In this document: one piece after another, positions 14,398 through 21,561 of the stretch
Numbering within the stretch: the stretch's first letter is position 1
Layout: each line of letters begins with the position of its first letter
NCBI GenBank assembly: GCA_011605865.1
Contig: JAAOZI010000017.1
Location: 1-35,933, forward strand
DNA: 35,933 nucleotides
Reading direction: 5' to 3'
Source: Archaeoglobales archaeon
GTDB lineage: Archaea > Halobacteriota > Archaeoglobi > Archaeoglobales > Archaeoglobaceae
Translations under genes and position numbers: made by a program
The notes under the pieces: model-generated
What the model was told of the DNA's origin: nothing
Database searches by the model: none
The model's input: only the letters and a program-made list of their open reading frames with translations

Positions 14398-15176
14398 CAG
14401 CGGAAGTATCTCAGATCTTCATCGCTTCTCCACTGCTGGACTGCAATTTCCTGCATCTCCTTTATTTGAGCTATTATCTTTTCCATCTCCTTTGCTCTCT
14501 GCTCCAAAGCTTCGAAGGAGACTTCAAGGTTTAGAATCTTTGAAAGGACTTCGAGAACAGCTTTAGCACTCTTCGGATCCACCATGTAGCCAGATGTAAC
14601 GCCCATCAGGCAAACGGCTTCTATATTTTCCAGTTTTGAAACACCGAGAAGAAGCCCTGCTGCACCAATTATACCTCCTCCAGGCTCTCCGGGCTCGAAT
14701 CTAACTCCATATCGTTTCATTTCTTCGACTAGGTCTTTTGAATTCGATGCTCCTACAACATACGGCTCCTCAACAAGTCTTCCCACTCCATAACCGCCCA
14801 GAGTATATATTCTTTTTACCCCAAAGGCCTTTGCAACTTCTATGTATGCATTTACGAGCTCGAAATGTCCTTCGTTGCTTATGCTCTGGAAATCTCCAAC
14901 CAGGATCAGCAAGTCCGGTGATTTGTTTTTCGATTTCCAGGCATAGACCTCGTTTCTGGGCATTCGTATTGTTCCATCTTCCAATACCATCACCTGAGGC
15001 GGAAAGTGATGCGAGTAAATTTCCACTACTTTTTCAGCTTTGAGCTCTTTTACGAGGTGATCCGCTACAAGCTTACCCACATGTCCGATTCCGGGTAAAC
15101 CTTCGATCAATATCGGGTCCCTCAGATTGACCTCCTTCGGGTCTTTCAGGTAGCGAACATCCACTCTCTTTATCAT
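14397..15176 (-). CDS. PAC2-family proteasome assembly chaperone-like protein
   Basis: The PAC2 family includes eukaryotic proteasome assembly chaperones and archaeal PbaA/PbaB. The 259-residue protein has the family start DPILIEGLPGIGHVGKLVAD, then HHFPPQVMVLEDG, LILVGDFQSIS, YTLGGYGVGRL and the glycine-rich GEPGGGIIGAAGLLLG. The C-terminal helix is charged (LEQRAKEMEKIIAQIKEMQE). It follows nop10 after one base, in the widely conserved archaeal order aIF2-alpha, nop10, PAC2. A role in assembling 20S proteasome or acting as an adaptor is inferred from the family. Confidence 0.9.
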   Translation of the reverse strand: MIKRVDVRYLKDPKEVNLRDPILIEGLPGIGHVGKLVADHLVKELKAEKVVEIYSHHFPPQVMVLEDGTIRMPRNEVYAWKSKNKSPDLLILVGDFQSISNEGHFELVNAYIEVAKAFGVKRIYTLGGYGVGRLVEEPYVVGASNSKDLVEEMKRYGVRFEPGEPGGGIIGAAGLLLGVSKLENIEAVCLMGVTSGYMVDPKSAKAVLEVLSKILNLEVSFEALEQRAKEMEKIIAQIKEMQEIAVQQWRSDEDLRYFR

Positions 15177-15177
15177 C

Positions 15178-15357
15178 TCACCACCTTCTCAAGTAGAACC
15201 CTTTTTCCTTTCGGAGCATCCTTCTATATTTCCCATACGGGTCCTCCGGTGAGAACTTCGGCGGGATGGGTGTTAAGGTTTTCTCCCCACATCTCGGGCA
15301 AAAATCTTTAAGGGTGTACTCGTTGCATTTTGGACATTTCTTCATTATCGATTTCAT
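15178..15357 (-). CDS. nop10: Nop10, H/ACA RNP protein
   Basis: Nop10 is a subunit of the box H/ACA RNP that guides pseudouridylation of rRNA by Cbf5. The 59-residue protein shows the zinc ribbon [20 protein letters not shown] (four cysteines), then [20 protein letters not shown] and a basic C-terminus, all diagnostic. The start at 15357 gives an ATGA overlap with aIF2-alpha, preceded by GGGAGGAGG. A start four codons later (MKKCPKC, 15345) would match other Nop10 proteins slightly better, so the first four residues are uncertain. Confidence 0.93.
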   Translation of the reverse strand: MKSIMKKCPKCNEYTLKDFCPRCGEKTLTPIPPKFSPEDPYGKYRRMLRKEKGFYLRRW

Positions 15358-16175
15358 GCCTCCTCCCTCACGAAGTTGCATTCACCCCCGAGCTTTTTAA
15401 CAAGTTTGGATACATTGGTTGTTATCTTCTTCAAAGCGCTCTCAACTACTTTGTAATCCTCACCCTCAACGACAATCCTGTACTTCGGGGCTCCGATGTA
15501 GTATATTTCGACGCTGACATTATCCTCGATTTTTAAGTCCTCGAATACCTTCCTTATTCTTTCCACACCGTCCGACTGGAGGAATTTTATTTCGAAGTAT
15601 CCTCTAACCTTCACTTTCTTTGGCTTAAGATTTTCCCTAGCTATTTCAACCATTTTCTTCGCAAAATCTTCTCCAACGACTTTGGCAAGCGATTCATGCC
15701 CCTCTGTTGCAGCCTCTTCGAATGCCGAATAAACAGAGTCGTACTCTTTTAGCAATTTCTTTCCAATTTTTATAATCTCCTCTCTGCTCAATTTTAGTTC
15801 ATTGCCAGCAATTTCAAGCCATTTGAATGCGCTCATCTCATTTTTCCATTCCATAATCTTCTCTTTTCTCTGTCTTTCGTTTACGTCTTTTATGGATAAA
15901 TCTATGTGTCCCCTCTTCGGATTCACGCTTAAGACTTTGCAGACAACTTTCTGCCCTTTTTTCACATGTTCCCTGATATCCTTTATCCATCCCGATGCCA
16001 CTTCGCTGATGTGAACCATACCCTCTTTGTTCTCGTATTCGTCAAGAGAGACAAATGCTCCGAAATCCAAAACCCTGGTGACAGTTCCTATTACTATTTC
16101 ACCAACGGAAGGATAGCCAGTCCTTTTTATAATTAATCTTTCCTCCTGCTTCTTTTTTTGGTTTTCTTCTTTCAT
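15354..16175 (-). CDS. eif2a: Translation initiation factor aIF2 alpha subunit
   Basis: aIF2-alpha is the tRNA-binding-enhancing subunit of the heterotrimeric factor that delivers Met-tRNAi to the ribosome. The 273-residue protein has an S1 domain ([20 protein letters not shown], then [17 protein letters not shown]), a central helical domain and a C-terminal alpha-beta domain ([20 protein letters not shown]). The annotated start adds an unusual charged stretch ([14 protein letters not shown]) before the normal beginning RTGYPS; no closer ATG exists. It opens the operon with nop10, PAC2 and DUF1624. In many euryarchaea rpl44e and rps27e precede it; here the tnpB element does. Confidence 0.95.
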   Translation of the reverse strand: MKEENQKKKQEERLIIKRTGYPSVGEIVIGTVTRVLDFGAFVSLDEYENKEGMVHISEVASGWIKDIREHVKKGQKVVCKVLSVNPKRGHIDLSIKDVNERQRKEKIMEWKNEMSAFKWLEIAGNELKLSREEIIKIGKKLLKEYDSVYSAFEEAATEGHESLAKVVGEDFAKKMVEIARENLKPKKVKVRGYFEIKFLQSDGVERIRKVFEDLKIEDNVSVEIYYIGAPKYRIVVEGEDYKVVESALKKITTNVSKLVKKLGGECNFVREEA

Positions 16176-16208
16176 CCTCTCAACCCTTTTGGCGGTGAAT
16201 TTAAGTTT

Positions 16209-16240
16209 TCCTTTTAAAATTCATTCCTTTTAAAATTCAT
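16209..16240. repeat. Perfect 16-bp tandem duplication upstream of aIF2-alpha
   Basis: The unit TCCTTTTAAAATTCAT occurs twice in succession (16209-16224 and 16225-16240). On the minus strand it reads as AT-rich GAATTTTAAAAGGA units immediately upstream of the probable TATA box CTTAAATT (about 16200-16207, with purines GGAAAA before it as a BRE) that serves the start at 16175. It lies between that promoter and the right end of the tnpB element, so it may have arisen with the insertion. Confidence 0.7.
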
Positions 16241-16260
16241 CTAGATGTTCCAGATTGGCA

Positions 16261-16293
16261 CTCTCCACGGCTAAAGCCGGGCTAAAGCCGGGA
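16261..16293 (-). repeat. Right-end hairpin of the tnpB element, duplicated 11-bp unit; probable omega-RNA 3' part
   Basis: On the minus strand the sequence reads CTCCCGGCTTTAGC, CCGGCTTTAGCCG, TGGAGAG. The usual archaeal IS605 end CTCC-CGGCTTTAGCCG-TGGAG is thus expanded by a tandem 11-base unit (16269-16279 and 16280-16290 on the plus strand). The tnpB stop codon lies inside the repeat. The omega-RNA of TnpB systems ends at this boundary, and the following bases (about 16242-16260) would form its guide. Production of the RNA is inferred. Confidence 0.5.
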
Positions 16294-17511
16294 GATTCTT
16301 GCTTCTAAGGCTTTCATCGATTGGTTGTTCACAGTCCTTTTAGGCTCCCACCTCATCCCGTTCCACCTCAGAAGCAAGGGGTGTGCCACCACCCTGTTAA
16401 CGCTACCTCCATGGAGGTAGCCTATGTTCAAAACTCCTGCAGCATCCCTATTCGCTTCCAATCCGCAGGAGAGGCATTTTAGGAGCCTCCCTCTCGTTAT
16501 TATATCCTCAGAATGGCAGCGCGGGCATATGCTTGATGTCCTGTATTCGCTCTTCTCATCAACTTCCATGCCGTATTCTTCTGCCTTCTCCTTAAACCTT
16601 CTGATTATGTAGCTGAAGCTCCAGAAGTTGTTTATCATCGCGTTTGCTTTGCTATTATTGCGGCTTTTGCTCCTTACACCTCCCAATCTTCCAAGGATTA
16701 TCTTTGAAATTCCGAGCTTATATGCATATTCAACTATGGCCTTTACCATCACGTTTACAGCATGCCTGAACCTCTTCTGGCGGATTCTGTACAGCTTTCT
16801 GAGCTTCTTCGAAGTCCTCGCTCTGTTGACTCTAGCCAATCTGCTCTGCTCTTTAGCTATCTTTCCTGTCCAGTACCACCAGTCAGACAGAACAGCTTTG
16901 CCCGAATACGCTATTGGCTGTTTTAGGCCTTCAAACCATATCGTTGCGAGGTTTATCACGCCGAGGTCGATGTAGAGGGGCTTGCTGCCCCCTCTAGCGG
17001 GAGGCTCCTCGACTTCAACTGCCATAAAGTCCCTCCACACTTCATCCAACTCGTCGTAGACTATTTCCAGCCTTCCCTGCTTTCCTTTCCACCTAAGCAT
17101 ACCTTTATATTTTAGCTTAAGCCCTCTTGGAAGGTATATGTATTCATCATCAATCTTATAGCAGTCTTTTCTTACGATTATCCTCAGCTCCCTTTTGCCG
17201 TTTCTCTTCCAGTATCTGGGCATTGAGATCTTCTTTATGTGCTCCGGAAGCTTTCCTTCAGCTTCAAGCCTTTTCAATGCTAGAAAGCTCCTCCAGGCTT
17301 CGTTGTTCTTGTTTATTATCTGCTGGGCAGTTGCAGAGCCTATCAATGGGGCGTATTTTTCGTAGAGATGCTTTGGATACTCGAAACGCCTGTAGCGTAT
17401 ATAAGCCTGCCTCCTTTCAAAGTTCAGCTTATTGTACAGCTTGGCGCAGCTGTCAGCGAGTTCCCACAGGGCAGGGCAGTCTTCGATTATGAAAGTGTTT
17501 GTTCTCTTCAC
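16282..17511 (-). CDS. tnpB: TnpB RNA-guided nuclease-like protein, canonical RuvC-II Glu not seen
   Basis: TnpB is the omega-RNA-guided nuclease ancestral to Cas12. With the GTG start at 17511 it has 409 residues and begins VKRTNTFIIED, matching the usual MKRTNTF. A TATA box (CTTATATATAA, about 17555-17565) lies inside the longer reading from 17574, which argues against that longer start. RuvC-I is LYIDLGVINLAT (Asp182). The zinc ribbon has cysteines at 329, 332, 346 and 349. RuvC-III is LEANRDAAGVLNI (Asp356). At the RuvC-II position, where most members have VVEDL, this protein has KIILGRLGGVR, so the usual Glu is Gly. Glu residues in VDEKSEYRTSS just before the zinc ribbon could serve instead, since related subgroups show relocated Glu. 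The C-terminal tail is longer than usual. Confidence 0.88.
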   Translation of the reverse strand: MKRTNTFIIEDCPALWELADSCAKLYNKLNFERRQAYIRYRRFEYPKHLYEKYAPLIGSATAQQIINKNNEAWRSFLALKRLEAEGKLPEHIKKISMPRYWKRNGKRELRIIVRKDCYKIDDEYIYLPRGLKLKYKGMLRWKGKQGRLEIVYDELDEVWRDFMAVEVEEPPARGGSKPLYIDLGVINLATIWFEGLKQPIAYSGKAVLSDWWYWTGKIAKEQSRLARVNRARTSKKLRKLYRIRQKRFRHAVNVMVKAIVEYAYKLGISKIILGRLGGVRSKSRNNSKANAMINNFWSFSYIIRRFKEKAEEYGMEVDEKSEYRTSSICPRCHSEDIITRGRLLKCLSCGLEANRDAAGVLNIGYLHGGSVNRVVAHPLLLRWNGMRWEPKRTVNNQSMKALEARISRL

Positions 17512-17698
17512 TTCAGACACCTTTCCGGCTTCAATGTATTTTTCAGGGTCTATTATATATAAGCATATCGACAATTCATCCCACAGTTAAAACCGTAGGC
17601 TTTCTTGTCGATTTTCATGTAAAAAAGCCAATCAGAAAATTAATACTGCTGAAAAATCAAAAAATTAAAATTCGACTTCATGGCTTTCAGCTATAAAG

Positions 17699-17718
17699 CC
17701 CCGCCTTTTAAGGCGGGG
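17699..17718. repeat. Perfect GC palindrome, left end of the tnpB element
   Basis: Nine-base arms CCCCGCCTT (17699-17707) and AAGGCGGGG (17710-17718) form a tight hairpin. It resembles the hairpins at 251-266 and 591-604. It directly abuts the GGAGG ribosome site of the plus-strand gene starting at 17735, so folding could affect translation of that gene. Confidence 0.65.
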
Positions 17719-17734
17719 AGGAGGGTTGGGAGTT

Positions 17735-18430
17735 ATGATAGAGGAAACTCTTAGGGGAATTGTGAGGGATAGAATTGTCAGCATACTCGAAAAGAGGATT
17801 GGAAGGGAAGAAGCGGCTGAAATTGAGAAAAAGATGACCCATGAAGACAGAGGCAAAATTTTGAAGGAGTTTGAGAAAAAAGGGAGCATTTCGGAGGAAA
17901 CGTATATTTATATTCTTTCAAAGTACTATTTCAAAGATTTGACATCCCTTCTTTTCGGAATCCCCTCGGATTTGAAGGTTTATCCCCAGATCACGGATTC
18001 TATGATCGGCAGCGGAAAATTCGGAATTAGAGGTTTGAGGAAGCACGTTAGAGAGCTCGGTTACACTGATGACAAATTCGAAGAAATACTGGAAGCTATT
18101 TATGCAGAAGCAAAAAGGAAGTCTAGAGAAAACGGAAATTATGAGCTTTTTGCAACCGCATGTCTCGAAATCGGCAGTTATTATATTGAGAATGATTACA
18201 AAAAGGCTGAAAAGTTTCTTTATGAGGCTTATGAGCTTAGGAGCATTCTTGATGAAAAAAGAGCGAAGAAGCTTCTTAATTCCATAGCAAATCTGGGTTT
18301 GCTTTATTGCAAGCTAAGAAGGTTCGATATGGCAAAAGTTGCCTATGAAAAGGCCAGAAATATGGTTGAGGAGCTTGGAGTTGAAGATAGCACTTTTAAA
18401 GAGCTCGAGAAAATGCTGAGAAGTTTTTAG
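17735..18430 (+). CDS. Unknown protein with C-terminal TPR-like repeats
   Basis: This 231-residue soluble protein has no family I can name. The N-terminal half is charged and helical (RIVSILEKRIGREEAAEIEK). The C-terminal 100 residues have TPR-like spacing: ELFATACLEIGSYYIENDYK, KAEKFLYEAYELRS, SIANLGLLYCKLRRFDMAKV and AYEKARNMVEEL. A scaffold or adaptor role is therefore possible. The ATG at 17735 is preferred to an in-frame TTG at 17726 because GGAGGAGG lies at the right distance. The tnpB element ends immediately upstream, and its palindrome touches the ribosome site, so the native promoter may have been displaced. It is convergent with the MFS gene, with 2 bases between stops. Confidence 0.65.
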   Translation: MIEETLRGIVRDRIVSILEKRIGREEAAEIEKKMTHEDRGKILKEFEKKGSISEETYIYILSKYYFKDLTSLLFGIPSDLKVYPQITDSMIGSGKFGIRGLRKHVRELGYTDDKFEEILEAIYAEAKRKSRENGNYELFATACLEIGSYYIENDYKKAEKFLYEAYELRSILDEKRAKKLLNSIANLGLLYCKLRRFDMAKVAYEKARNMVEELGVEDSTFKELEKMLRSF

Positions 18431-18432
18431 TC

Positions 18433-19731
18433 TTAGAGAGTTTTCTTCCTGATGCTAACTTTTAGAACCGACAATATATCTTCTATAACAAGTCTTGGGG
18501 CTTTAAATATTGTGAAAATCTGCGGGGGTGAGAATTCGTCGTATAAACTGGTTGCAATTATTGGCAGAATGGAAATTGCAGCCGAAATTAGAAAAAGAAA
18601 CCTAAAAGCGAAATCTCCGTGTGAATAAAGCGAATCCAGCAGAAATCCGGCAAAAATACTACCCAAAGCCGATGATATGTCTGAAATCCAGTTTATTATA
18701 GCATAGTAAGGCGCTGAATGCTTTTTGTATGTTAGATCAGCAACGGCATTTGCGATTGCTATTGTTGGGGCTGAGATGTAGAATCCGTATAGGATGTAGG
18801 CGAGTATCAGGATTTGGAGCGATTCGCGACCGGAAATTGCGAATATGACTGCAGAAATTATGAAAGATATGCAGGAGAGTGAAAAAAGCGGTTTGTTTCC
18901 AAATCTGTCAGAAAAGGAACCAGAAAACCTTAAGGCATATATCGAGGATATATGGGCAACAAAAGCTAGAAAAAGAATCGTGTAAAGCGGGTATCCAAGA
19001 GTGAGTAAATAAACTGCGAAGAAAGTTCTGGCGGAACTTTGCGAGAAAAATAGAAGCACAGCAATTAAGAGTAATATTAGGAAACTCGGATTTCTTAGTG
19101 GTTCTGTAATTCTCGGCTCGCTTATTCGGCTGCTCTTTACATTTTCAACGTTTCTCAGAAAAAGAATTGCGATGATTCCGAAAACTGTTGCCGTCAAAAA
19201 TAGAAGCGGAAATCCTTCTCTTTGAAACTTTTCAAAAACAAAGATCTGGATGAATAAAGCGGGAATTGCTAAAATTCTGCCATATGCTGATCTTTTCGAG
19301 AGAACTTCTCCCCTTTTCCCTGCCGGAATTAGATCTCTGGCCCAAGAACTATAGGTGACTGTGTATACATCCTCGCAGACATTGAAAATAAAGTAAAAGA
19401 TGGCGAAAATCAGAATTTCATACATTCCATCGATGAATGCGTTGAGTGTTAACACCAGAAGGGCCATTTTTGAAACTAGGCTTGCGAAAATTGCAATTCT
19501 CTTTCTGTTCTTTCTTTCGACGAACTTGGCCGAAATTATCTGCGCTGCTGTTGTGAAAAATGGAATGGATACCAGTATGCTGATTACTATTGGAGAAGCT
19601 CCGGCTGTAGCTAGATATGCGCTTATGATTGTTACACCGAGCAGGGAATAAACGACTTGGAGAAAAGAACCCTCAATTACAAAGTTCCTGATGCTTCTTT
19701 CTAAATCACGTAGCTCTACATTTATGTGCAT
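18433..19731 (-). CDS. Major facilitator superfamily transporter
   Basis: This 432-residue membrane protein has about 12 hydrophobic segments and a central charged loop near residues 195-210 (NVENVKSSRISEPRITEPLR), the MFS layout. Motif-A-like loops are seen after helix 2 (AKFVERKNRKRIAIFAS) and after helix 8 (RFSGSFSDRFGNKPLF), the latter close to the canonical GxLaDRxGrk. The substrate cannot be told. A TATA box (TTTTTAAAA on the minus strand, about 19748-19756) lies about 20 bases upstream of the start, giving a nearly leaderless transcript separate from the ASCH gene. Confidence 0.88.
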   Translation of the reverse strand: MHINVELRDLERSIRNFVIEGSFLQVVYSLLGVTIISAYLATAGASPIVISILVSIPFFTTAAQIISAKFVERKNRKRIAIFASLVSKMALLVLTLNAFIDGMYEILIFAIFYFIFNVCEDVYTVTYSSWARDLIPAGKRGEVLSKRSAYGRILAIPALFIQIFVFEKFQREGFPLLFLTATVFGIIAILFLRNVENVKSSRISEPRITEPLRNPSFLILLLIAVLLFFSQSSARTFFAVYLLTLGYPLYTILFLAFVAHISSIYALRFSGSFSDRFGNKPLFSLSCISFIISAVIFAISGRESLQILILAYILYGFYISAPTIAIANAVADLTYKKHSAPYYAIINWISDISSALGSIFAGFLLDSLYSHGDFAFRFLFLISAAISILPIIATSLYDEFSPPQIFTIFKAPRLVIEDILSVLKVSIRKKTL

Positions 19732-19758
19732 TGCAAAAATGTGTTGGTTTTAAAAATT

Positions 19759-20076
19759 TTATTGCGAATTGAGAATTTCGAAATGCACTATTGTGACGAA
19801 TTCTGAATCGCTCACTTCTCCGTAAATCCTTCTCAGGGCATTCAGAAGTTCTTCCCTGTTTGAAAAACCGTCAGATCTCGCATCCTCATCGCTCAGTTCG
19901 GATATCCTTTTTACCACGACTTTCTTTATTTTTGCCAGTGCAAATGGCTTGTTGTCAACCGTAAGCTCAACGGCTTTTCCCACGGGATAGCTTCTGATAC
20001 CCTTTCTTATCGTGGTTTTCTTGGATCCCTCTAGGATTACTGGAACGAATTCGGGATCGAAGTTTATTCTTTCCAT
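19759..20076 (-). CDS. ASCH-domain protein coupled to encapsulin
   Basis: This 105-residue protein has the ASCH (PUA-like beta-barrel) domain. It begins INFDPEFVPVILEGSKKTTI, the family start with the KxxTIR element, followed by RSYPVGKAVELTV, FALAKIKKVVVKRISEL, and a C-terminal EFVTIVHFEIL strand. ASCH proteins are thought to bind RNA or modified nucleotides; some bacterial members hydrolyse N4-acetylcytidine. The reaction here is not known. Its ATG overlaps the encapsulin stop (TGATG), so the two proteins are translated from one message. No established link between ASCH proteins and encapsulins is known to me. Confidence 0.85.
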   Translation of the reverse strand: MERINFDPEFVPVILEGSKKTTIRKGIRSYPVGKAVELTVDNKPFALAKIKKVVVKRISELSDEDARSDGFSNREELLNALRRIYGEVSDSEFVTIVHFEILNSQ

Positions 20077-21086
20077 CACTCCAAAACTACGACAGCGTTC
20101 GGATTTTTGACCCTTAAATCCAGAGCTTCCATTGCTACGAAGGCTATCTTATCTCCTTCCGGTCCGAGTTCTTTTAGTTCAACTTCATGGCCGACTACAA
20201 TGTCCGCTACGCTGGGAGTGTTTGCGAACACAACGACCTTTTCCTCAATTGTCGGGCTCACTATTATGCCGCCATTGAAAATCTCTCTCAGGACCTCTAC
20301 GACCATCTTTCCTCCCTTTTCATGAACCTTCAGCAGCTTGGAAAATCTTTCGGGGCTCAAGATTACTGCAAATGGACCGGATGAAGCTTTAGCTACTTCT
20401 CTCATAGCCTTTAGGAGCTCCTCTATGCACTCCTCGCTGGTGTCCCATTTTCCAAGCTTCATTTTTCTTCCCACCATAAATCCGCTTATTATATGTTTCT
20501 CCTCATTCTTTGAAAGCATTTCTCCTGCTCTGATTGCAATTGCAGGATCAAAACTTCCGTCGCTAAGCTCTCTGAGTCCTAAGAAAAACTTCTGCATAAG
20601 TAGTGGAATTGCCCTGAATTCCTGCCTGACAACCTTTATTTCACCATCCCCATCGATTATATCAACCCTGTAGGATTGCGCTGAAATCCTTGTTTTTGGT
20701 AGAACGTTGTAAAGCCTTCTCCCTCTCGCAAGACCCTCCATGAACGCGTTTGATAGAATCGAGAAGTATCCCTGGTTTCCCCCATCTAAAGCGGTCTTTA
20801 TTCCTGTTTTTTCCTCGACTTCCCTAAATCCCCCCTTCAGCTCGGATACCTGTTCTGAATCGAGGCTTAGCAGGAGTGCTGTGAATTCGCCAACGTGAGC
20901 CTTCTCCTCTCTTGCAACGTCCAAAAATATTTTTCTGCAGTTTTCGTCAGAGCTAAATCTTGCCATCTGTTCGTATAGGCTTATCGCATCCAGTTCGGCT
21001 GATATGGCCAAACGAAGGGCTTCCATGAGTTCCTCTTTGGTGTAGGGCTTATCCCTAACCAGAAGTGTTGGATTAACTGCGAGCAT
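20076..21086 (-). CDS. Encapsulin shell protein with fused N-terminal ferritin-like domain
   Basis: This forms a virus-like protein nanocompartment of the HK97 capsid fold. The layout matches the Pyrococcus furiosus particle, in which an encapsulated-ferritin domain is fused to the shell protein. Residues 1 to about 95 are the ferritin-like domain: SAELDAISLYEQMARFS with Glu31, and DVAREEKAHVGEF with Glu61 and His64, the ferroxidase-type ligands. After a linker (about 95-108) comes the shell: NAFMEGLARGRRLYNVLP, FRAIPLLMQKFFLGLREL, GPFAVILSPERFSKLLK, GGIIVSPTIEEKVVVFANTP and a C-terminal strand NAVVVLE. A role in iron storage and oxidative protection is inferred from the family. Length (336) fits. 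A TATA box lies at about 21105-21116 and AAAGGGA just before the ATG. The ASCH gene follows with a 1-base overlap. Confidence 0.95.
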   Translation of the reverse strand: MLAVNPTLLVRDKPYTKEELMEALRLAISAELDAISLYEQMARFSSDENCRKIFLDVAREEKAHVGEFTALLLSLDSEQVSELKGGFREVEEKTGIKTALDGGNQGYFSILSNAFMEGLARGRRLYNVLPKTRISAQSYRVDIIDGDGEIKVVRQEFRAIPLLMQKFFLGLRELSDGSFDPAIAIRAGEMLSKNEEKHIISGFMVGRKMKLGKWDTSEECIEELLKAMREVAKASSGPFAVILSPERFSKLLKVHEKGGKMVVEVLREIFNGGIIVSPTIEEKVVVFANTPSVADIVVGHEVELKELGPEGDKIAFVAMEALDLRVKNPNAVVVLE

Positions 21087-21138
21087 ATCCCTTTTTGTTT
21101 TGGAGATTTATAAAATTTTTCCTGTTTAGAAAAAATAT

Positions 21139-21552
21139 TCAGTCTATCCTTCCCTTGAAGAGCACACCAATCCTTTCGAGTATTTTCACAGCTCTTTCTA
21201 AGTTGTCAACCCGGAATATTATTAGGGCTTTGTGCTTTTCGGATGTGAAGGCGTAAACGTAGTCGATGTTAATGCCTTCATCCCCCAAAGCCTTTGCTAT
21301 TCTGTAAAGCTCTCCGGGTTTGTCTTCTACTTCGACAGCCAAAACTTCGTTGATCGCAACCGTGAAGCCCGCCTCCTTCAGCGCTTTGTAGGCCTCATCC
21401 GTTTTATCGACAACCATTCTGATGATCCCGAAATCCCCTGCATCAGCGATCATGAATGCCCTGAGGTTTATCCCCTTTTCAAAGAGAACACCGGTAACAG
21501 AAGCCAGCCTTCCTGGCTTGTTTTCAACGAAGACGGATATCTGCCTTATCAT
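21139..21552 (-). CDS. Tandem ACT-domain protein paired with phenylacetate-CoA ligase
   Basis: This 137-residue protein consists of two ACT domains. The first is RQISVFVENKPGRLASVTGV with FEKGINLRAFMIAD. The second begins near residue 73, AVEVEDKPGELYRIAKALGD with GINIDYVYAFTS. ACT pairs bind amino acids or related small molecules and act as sensors. This type is commonly found beside PaaK-family ligases in archaea and anaerobes. It follows paaK after 9 bases with GAGGTGA as ribosome site, so the two are one operon. A regulatory role on the ligase, perhaps sensing aromatic amino acids or their acid products, is inferred. Confidence 0.9.
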   Translation of the reverse strand: MIRQISVFVENKPGRLASVTGVLFEKGINLRAFMIADAGDFGIIRMVVDKTDEAYKALKEAGFTVAINEVLAVEVEDKPGELYRIAKALGDEGINIDYVYAFTSEKHKALIIFRVDNLERAVKILERIGVLFKGRID

Positions 21553-21561
21553 GATGTCACC

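Larger units (their letters stand above)
16241..17720 (-). mobile_element. IS200/IS605-group tnpB-only element
   Basis: The element holds one gene (tnpB) and no tnpA, so it would depend on TnpA in trans. Its upstream end is the GC palindrome at 17699-17718. Its downstream end is the CCGGCTTTAGCCG hairpin at 16261-16293. Between tnpB and the palindrome lie about 190 AT-rich bases without a gene. The exact termini cannot be fixed because IS605 elements make no target duplication. The flanks are the aIF2-alpha operon and an unknown gene. Confidence 0.65.

Noticed and set aside
17512-17574. Longer N-terminus of the second TnpB starting at the ATG 17574
   Set aside because: The only TATA box lies inside this extension, and family proteins begin at the KRTNTF segment.
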